Below, one piece after another: positions 8,701 to 11,681 of a stretch of 11,681 nucleotides of DNA (position 1 is the first letter of the stretch; every line of letters begins with the position of its first letter). Where the stretch lies: contig JAWXBS010000226.1 of NCBI GenBank assembly GCA_034440275.1, forward strand, positions 1-11,681. Reading direction: 5' to 3'. This DNA comes from VFBF01 sp034440275. GTDB taxonomy: Bacteria; Pseudomonadota; Alphaproteobacteria; Caulobacterales; Aquidulcibacteraceae. The position numbers and the translations under genes were made by a program. The notes beneath the pieces are model-generated. The model saw only the letters and a program-made list of their open reading frames with translations, searched no databases and was not told the origin of the DNA.

Positions 8701-10567
8701 AGCTTTCCACCGCGGCAAAATCGATCGGCTTGCCGTCCTTCGACCGCATCTCGATGTCGTGGATATAGAGCACCGCGCCCGTGGTCGGGCGCACGGGAAA
8801 GGTCAGCTCGTTTTCAACGAAGAGCCCCATGTTCTCCAGCACGGGTAAGCCGGCGGAGAGATGCACCGGGGCGTCTTTCGCATAGACCTTGCAGCAGATC
8901 TTGCCGGCGCGGCCGTCGCGCGCAGCGAAGGCGCGCACGCGCACGGTTTCGCCCGGCGCGAACTTGGCGATTTCGCGCACGTCGATGAGGCCCTCGATGG
9001 GATCGAAGCGTTCCTTGTAGCCGAGCGTGAACGCACGGGCGAAGGCGTCGGCTATATCGTCGGGAACGGCGCTTTCAGCGCTCGACGCCTCGTAGGCGTC
9101 TTCCCAGGTGCGCGTGAGCGCCGCGACTTCCACATCGAGCGCCACCGGATCGGGATCGGCTCGTCCACGCGTCAGGCCGCCGATGATGAAGTGAATGCGC
9201 GCGAGGGGCGCATCGCCGTACAACGGATAGTAGGCCGAGACGCGACCGCCATAGGCGCGTGCAAGCGCCAGGCCGATGGCTTCGCGCACGGTGGAGTTGA
9301 AGCGTTCCTTCGGCACGAAGGCCATCACGGACACGAAGCGGTCGAAGCGGTCGCGTCGGGCGAAGACCTTCGCGCGCGGGCGGTCGAAAAGGTGCAGGAT
9401 CGCCAGCGACGTGGAGAGCAACTCGTCTTCGGAAATCTGGAAGAGTTCGTCGCGCGGATAGTTCTCCACGATGTTGTGCAGCGTCTTGCCGTTGTGGCTC
9501 GCGGGATCCTTCGCCGCGCGTTCGAACACGCGGCGCGTCTTGAGGCGCAGCAGCGGCACATCGCGCGTGGCGCTGTCGTAGGCTTCCGCCGTGAAAAGGC
9601 CGACAAAGCGCGTCTCGCCGATCACCTCGCCCTTCGCGTCGTAGCGCTTCATGCCGACATAGTCGGCATAGACGCGGCGATGCACGCGGCTCATCAGGTT
9701 GGACTTCGACACCACCAGCGGCGTCGGCTCCTGAAGGAAGCGCTGGATTTCCGGCGTGATCATCGACGGCTCGGAGCCGCGTCGCAGCACGAAGCGCTCG
9801 GGGTCGCGCAGGAGGCCGAGACCGGTTTCTTCCAGCACGATGGGTTCTTCGGGAATGAAGACGCCCTTCTGGTCGCGCGCGAACTGGTAGTCGCGCACGC
9901 CGAGGAAGGTGAAATTGTCCGCCGCCAGCCATTCAAGGAAGGCCACGCCTTCGGCGCGCTCCTCGGCGCTGGCGTTAGTCGCGGCCTTGCGAAGTTCCTC
10001 CGCGCAGGCGTGCATGCGCGTCTTCATGGCGGGAAAATCCGCGTTGGCGGCGTCGACGTCGTCGAGCGTCTGGCGCACGCCGTGTTCGAGCGCTTGCGCG
10101 CGCGCCGGCGACATCGGCTCCAGATGCACCTGGATCACGGAGAGCTTGCCGCCTGCGGTGGTCTTCACGATCGGATGGAAAAGCGCGAGCGCATGCGAAC
10201 CCTGCGCTGTGATCTCCGACATGATGGAATCGACGAGAAACTGCGTGTCGGGCCCGACGACCTCGATGACATCGCGGTGCAAATCGCGACCGCCCGCGCC
10301 CAGCGCGCGGCGCACGCGAACGAGACGGGAATCCCCCTTGCGCGACTTCGCCAGCGACCAGACCTCGTGCGCGAGCGCCAGCAGATCGGCGGGTTCGACG
10401 CCGCGCAGATCATCGGGGTCGGCGTCCTCGTGGATCTGGCCGAGGAAGGACTGCGCGTCGGCTTCGAGCGCGCCGTTTCCGCCGAAGGCCGGCCAGTCGC
10501 CGGTGCGCGCCTGATTCAGAAAGTCTTCGACAGTCTTGGCGAACGGGGCGTGGGCGCCGGTGTCCAT
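5717..10567 (-). CDS. gdhZ: NAD-specific glutamate dehydrogenase, large (about 180 kDa) class
   Basis: This enzyme oxidatively deaminates L-glutamate to 2-oxoglutarate and ammonium with NAD+, a catabolic reaction in the cytoplasm. At 1616 residues it has the usual length of the giant bacterial GDH class. The N-terminal regulatory region carries TQFLVDSIMSE at 108-118 and the block around NFTFLG near 217. The catalytic part has RGGLRWSDRR at 805-814, the glutamate-site GAKGGFFPKK with Lys841, the nucleotide-binding GVGDMSGD at 974-981, and INTDAVDNSAGVD near 1153-1165. A C-terminal helical region of about 450 residues follows. The frame is intact. The ATG is preceded by TGGAG with an 8-nt gap. 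The Caulobacter homologue, GdhZ, also controls FtsZ and links nitrogen metabolism to division; whether that applies here is inference. A secreted DUF4350-like gene is coupled downstream. Confidence 0.95.
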   Translation of the reverse strand: MDTGAHAPFAKTVEDFLNQARTGDWPAFGGNGALEADAQSFLGQIHEDADPDDLRGVEPADLLALAHEVWSLAKSRKGDSRLVRVRRALGAGGRDLHRDVIEVVGPDTQFLVDSIMSEITAQGSHALALFHPIVKTTAGGKLSVIQVHLEPMSPARAQALEHGVRQTLDDVDAANADFPAMKTRMHACAEELRKAATNASAEERAEGVAFLEWLAADNFTFLGVRDYQFARDQKGVFIPEEPIVLEETGLGLLRDPERFVLRRGSEPSMITPEIQRFLQEPTPLVVSKSNLMSRVHRRVYADYVGMKRYDAKGEVIGETRFVGLFTAEAYDSATRDVPLLRLKTRRVFERAAKDPASHNGKTLHNIVENYPRDELFQISEDELLSTSLAILHLFDRPRAKVFARRDRFDRFVSVMAFVPKERFNSTVREAIGLALARAYGGRVSAYYPLYGDAPLARIHFIIGGLTRGRADPDPVALDVEVAALTRTWEDAYEASSAESAVPDDIADAFARAFTLGYKERFDPIEGLIDVREIAKFAPGETVRVRAFAARDGRAGKICCKVYAKDAPVHLSAGLPVLENMGLFVENELTFPVRPTTGAVLYIHDIEMRSKDGKPIDFAAVESSFEQAFAAIWTGRAENDGFNALILKLGMSWREAALIRALARYRQQSGLDPSPAVQEQALCDHPEIVRLVLGLFRVRFSPELLEPVNERDVWAKQIEAQIDKALEAVVSLDADRVLRRIARLVSNILRTNFYQKGDDGDVKPYMSFKIASADLEDLPAPKPYREIWVSSPDVEGVHLRFGPVARGGLRWSDRRDDFRTEVLDLVKAQQVKNAIIVPVGAKGGFFPKKLPLRSDPNWAQVGQDAYKTFLRGLLDITDNIIADKVKPPVDVIRWDGDDPYLVVAADKGTATFSDIANGISAEYGHWLGDAFASGGSVGYDHKGMGITAKGAWVAVQRHFREIGKDIQKQDFTVIGVGDMSGDVFGNGMLLSPHIKLIAAFDHRDIFLDPAPDPAKSFAERRRLFDLPRSSWKDYDATLLSKGGGIYSRSEKSIPLTEEVRALTGFTRDRATPTELMNALLKAPCELLWFGGIGAYIKAAHESNADVGDKANDAIRVDGRDLRAAVIGEGANLGVTQAGRIEFARQGNQGRGGRINTDAVDNSAGVDTSDHEVNIKILLAEAERQGAMTPKERVPLLEAMTDDVGRLVLDDNYDQTRALTLAQASAVSDLDSAERFMERLEKAGKLSRAVEGLPSTEEIRILREQKLGLTRPELAKLLAYAKIDAFDAIVASELPDDAHFEAALVAYFPPQVAKYKPAMLRHRLRREIVATGLADDLVNMGGPTFVDRVRETARADTPAIARAFETARRVFRFEDLSARIDALDNKAPAATQAVLYQEMGRAVTRATIYLLRRGRGGDLGAAIDAYQGAVDAQRAAIWEQMTEQERQRADARAERFTQDGAPADLARDAAALPPLVAALDVADIAERSAWLVPAAATVFRQVGAAFGIDRLRGAAMNFALEQHWDRLALRRTLEELYEDQRMLAEAVIRHAGAAPKADDAAAPALAVRAWMTANEARVSGVLATMSELEATGAWTFAKTILAAAEIRGLSSVAPEPAT

Positions 10568-10575
10568 TTAGATGG

Positions 10576-10580
10576 CTCCA
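10576..10580 (-). promoter_or_regulatory. Ribosome-binding site of the glutamate dehydrogenase gene
   Basis: TGGAG on the - strand stands 8 nt before the ATG at 10565-10567. It supports this start, which also fits the family's N-terminus. Confidence 0.55.
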
Positions 10581-10638
10581 GGAGTCGTTCAGGGGTCCGC
10601 CCGGCAACCGGGGACTCGCCGCGGAAGGATTGGCGCGG

Positions 10639-10666
10639 AACCTAGCCTGACAGGCGAAAGGCGCAA
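10639..10666 (-). promoter_or_regulatory. Possible promoter of the glutamate dehydrogenase gene
   Basis: On the - strand TTGCGC (10661-10666) and TAGGTT (10639-10644) are 16 bp apart, giving a start of transcription near 10632 and a leader of about 65 nt. The match to consensus is modest. The spacer contains GCCTG-T-CAGGC (10645-10655), an inverted repeat next to the -10, so a regulator could bind there. Confidence 0.3.
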
Positions 10667-10673
10667 CTGTCGT

Positions 10674-10697
10674 CAGGCCCCCGGTCGCGGGGGCCTG
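10674..10697. repeat. Perfect 10-bp GC-rich hairpin
   Basis: CAGGCCCCCG (10674-10683) and CGGGGGCCTG (10688-10697) flank GTCG. The stem would be very stable in RNA or single-stranded DNA. Neither strand has a T-run after it, so it is not a classical intrinsic terminator. It might stop read-through from the AI-2E gene in a Rho-linked way or act as a protein site upstream of gdh. Confidence 0.5.
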
Positions 10698-10888
10698 TCA
10701 TGCGCGGATGGCGCGTTGATGAGGCGATTGTTGCGCGTGCGAGATGGGCGGCGCATGTGCTCGCCCACGCACCATGACGCTCGCGTTCCGCTCGACAGAC
10801 CGGTGTTTGACCGGAACCAGACAAAACGCCAGTATTCACGGCGCGAAGGGCGTCGCAGACCTACGGAAATCGAGAGGGCAGATAAGGC

Positions 10889-10925
10889 GACGCCCGCCAG
10901 CGGGGACATAATGCTGACGGGCGTC
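10889..10925. repeat. Extended stem-loop (8 bp + mismatch + 4 bp)
   Basis: GACGCCCG (10889-10896) pairs with CGGGCGTC (10918-10925). After one C-A mismatch, CAGC (10898-10901) pairs with GCTG (10913-10916), leaving an 11-nt loop. A 12-bp interrupted stem is unlikely to be incidental in a short gap, but its role cannot be read. Confidence 0.45.
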
Positions 10926-10928
10926 TGG

Positions 10929-10977
10929 CAGGCCTCGCTCGCAGGCTGGGTGGGGGACGCACGCGGAGGCCTGTTTT
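10929..10977 (+). terminator. Terminator-like hairpin followed by TTTT on the + strand
   Basis: CAGGCCTC (10929-10936) pairs perfectly with GAGGCCTG (10966-10973). Two further pairs (GC with GC) form across a single bulged G. TTTT follows at 10974-10977. The loop is long (about 24 nt) and the T-run short, so this is a weak candidate. It would only end a + strand transcript, and no + strand gene precedes it. Confidence 0.3.
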
Positions 10978-11076
10978 CGGAAGCCCGTACGCTCCGGCCG
11001 AGGCCGCCCCACGCACGCGCTAATTTTGGTCGGCAGCCTTGCGGCGTCCTGACCTCACAATGGTGCGGCGACTGAT

Positions 11077-11088
11077 GGCTTTAAAGCC
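11077..11088. repeat. 12-bp perfect palindrome GGCTTTAAAGCC
   Basis: A perfect dyad, followed at 11089-11094 by a second short palindrome, TTCGAA. It could be a protein-binding site. It lies about 170 bp past the AI-2E stop and 510 bp upstream of gdh, so no clear target gene can be named. Confidence 0.3.
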
Positions 11089-11176
11089 TTCGAACCCCCC
11101 ACACCACGGATCGGCTGAATCGGTGTTACTGCTGGAAATCGAGCCGCGCAAGACCGAATGGCATAGTAGGACACTA

Positions 11177-11200
11177 AGTTTTGGTCACCCTCGCCAAACT
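11177..11200. repeat. Bulged inverted repeat downstream of the AI-2E gene
   Basis: AGTTTTGG (11177-11184) and CCAAACT (11194-11200) form a 7-bp stem with one bulged T and a 9-nt loop, about 60 bp after the AI-2E stop on the - strand. It has no following T-run, so I do not call it a terminator. Confidence 0.3.
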
Positions 11201-11261
11201 GTTGAAATTGCCGCGATTTTATTAACCACACACCTCAGCTCGCGCCCGTTTTGGGCCATCT

Positions 11262-11681
11262 TCAGTCTGTCTGGCTGATGGCGATGTCGGGGATCCGCTT
11301 CTGAAAAATTTTCGGCTTCCCGTCCGCCGACAGCAGCACCGCGATCCACCGCGCGTCGTCAATCTGGGCGAGCATGACCATCAGCATGACCGTGAGCGGC
11401 ACCGCGAGGAACGCGCCGGCGATGCCCCACAGCGATCCCCACAGCGCCAACGCCAGCAGGACGACCACCGCCGAGAGGTTGAGGGAATCCCCGGTGAAGC
11501 GCGGCTGGATGAAGTTGCCGATCACGAACTGCCACGTCCCCACGCCCGCCGCGACCGCGATCACCGGCCCCGCCGTCGGGTACGCCACCGCCGCCGCGAG
11601 CGTCGGCAGCACGACCGCGATCATCGAGCCCACGGTGGGAATGTAGTTCAGGAAGAAGATCAGGAAGGCCCAGAACAGCGC
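11262..11681 (-). CDS. AI-2E family transporter (PerM/YdiK/TqsA type), C-terminal fragment
   Basis: The frame is open through the right edge, so only the last 139 residues are seen. They form hydrophobic segments typical of the C-terminal half of AI-2E family inner-membrane proteins, with the family landmarks in order: FLNYIPTVGSMIA near the window edge, then GNFIQPRFTGDSLNLSAVVVLLALALWG, then GIAGAFLAVPLTVMLMV. Members are about 340-380 residues. The founding TqsA exports autoinducer-2, while others are linked to Na+/H+ antiport or have no known substrate, so the name should not be read as evidence of quorum sensing. The last 30 residues, from IDDARWIAVLLS on, are a polar tail ending DIAISQTD. 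It lies on the same strand as gdh but 694 bp away, so it is probably a separate unit. The N-terminus and start lie outside the window. Confidence 0.9.
   Translation of the reverse strand, partial: ALFWAFLIFFLNYIPTVGSMIAVVLPTLAAAVAYPTAGPVIAVAAGVGTWQFVIGNFIQPRFTGDSLNLSAVVVLLALALWGSLWGIAGAFLAVPLTVMLMVMLAQIDDARWIAVLLSADGKPKIFQKRIPDIAISQTD

Larger units (their letters stand above)
10568..11261. other. 694-bp gene-free region upstream of glutamate dehydrogenase
   Basis: I see no convincing gene here. A + strand open frame crosses part of it, but it has no ribosome site and no protein-like features. From the gdh side the region holds a ribosome site, a possible promoter (10639-10666), a GC-rich perfect hairpin (10674-10697), a longer stem-loop (10889-10925), a terminator-like hairpin followed by TTTT (10929-10977), a 12-bp palindrome (11077-11088) and a bulged inverted repeat (11177-11200). 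The part from about 11170 to 11235 is visibly richer in A+T than the rest of the window. No tRNA, IS end or CRISPR repeat is visible. Confidence 0.6.

Noticed and set aside
6275..8848. 857-codon open frame on the + strand opposite glutamate dehydrogenase
   Set aside because: It lies wholly antisense to a clear enzyme gene. Its translation is rich in Arg, His, Val and Glu with no domain features, as expected of a shadow frame in GC-rich DNA.
8861..10645. 594-codon open frame on the + strand opposite the gdh N-terminal half
   Set aside because: Same reason: antisense shadow with low-complexity composition and no ribosome site.
10674..10697. Perfect hairpin as an intrinsic terminator
   Set aside because: Neither side has a T-run in the direction of transcription, so it is listed only as a hairpin.
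10572..11075. 167-codon + strand open frame in the gene-free region
   Set aside because: It has no ribosome site and no protein-like pattern, and it runs through the hairpins. A + strand promoter at its start is not visible.
11077..11115. tRNA-like TTCGAACC after GGCTTTAAAGCC
   Set aside because: No T-stem pairing, no acceptor stem and no anticodon arm can be built on either strand.
3585..11176. AGGACACTA shared by 3580-3589 and 11168-11176 as a possible IS or repeat end
   Set aside because: A nine-base match between two intergenic regions is expected by chance fairly often, and there are no flanking inverted ends or target duplications.

Overview
The window is GC-rich chromosomal DNA from a bacterium that is most likely an alphaproteobacterium. 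The pointers are the neighbourhood rpe - heparinase II/III family gene - purH, a 1616-residue NAD-glutamate dehydrogenase of the giant (about 180 kDa) class, and a LuxR-type regulator of a form common in Caulobacter-like genomes. A Caulobacterales/Hyphomonadales-type host is my best guess, but the sequence does not settle it. There is no sign of phage, transposase, CRISPR, rRNA or tRNA.

Layout, left to right. Positions 1-140 (-) hold the N-terminus of purH, cut by the window edge. Positions 230-985 (-) encode an unrecognised 251-residue protein with one N-terminal membrane helix and TPR-like repeats. Positions 1060-2751 (-) encode a heparinase II/III family protein and 2771-3430 (-) ribulose-phosphate 3-epimerase (rpe). 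These four lie head to tail in the order rpe -> heparinase -> TPR-like -> purH and may form one transcription unit. A 219-bp divergent intergenic region (3431-3649) separates rpe from a LuxR-type regulator (3650-4765, +). The regulator is the only + strand gene, and a palindrome lies inside its likely promoter. It converges, with a 7-bp gap, on a two-gene - strand unit: NAD-glutamate dehydrogenase (5717-10567) followed by a secreted DUF4350/GATase-like protein (4773-5720). In this pair the downstream start codon overlaps the upstream stop codon. A 694-bp gene-free stretch (10568-11261) holds several inverted repeats, a possible gdh promoter and a terminator-like hairpin on the + strand. The window ends in the C-terminal part of an AI-2E family transporter (11262-11681, -).

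Functionally these are mostly metabolic genes: pentose phosphate pathway (rpe), purine synthesis (purH) and glutamate catabolism to 2-oxoglutarate (gdh), plus an orphan regulator and envelope or secreted proteins of unknown substrate. I found no convincing new multi-gene system. The items most worth a second look are the operator-in-promoter arrangement of the LuxR gene, the structured region upstream of gdh (including a possible short + strand transcript), the translationally coupled secreted partner of gdh, and the uncharacterised TPR-like gene inserted before purH.
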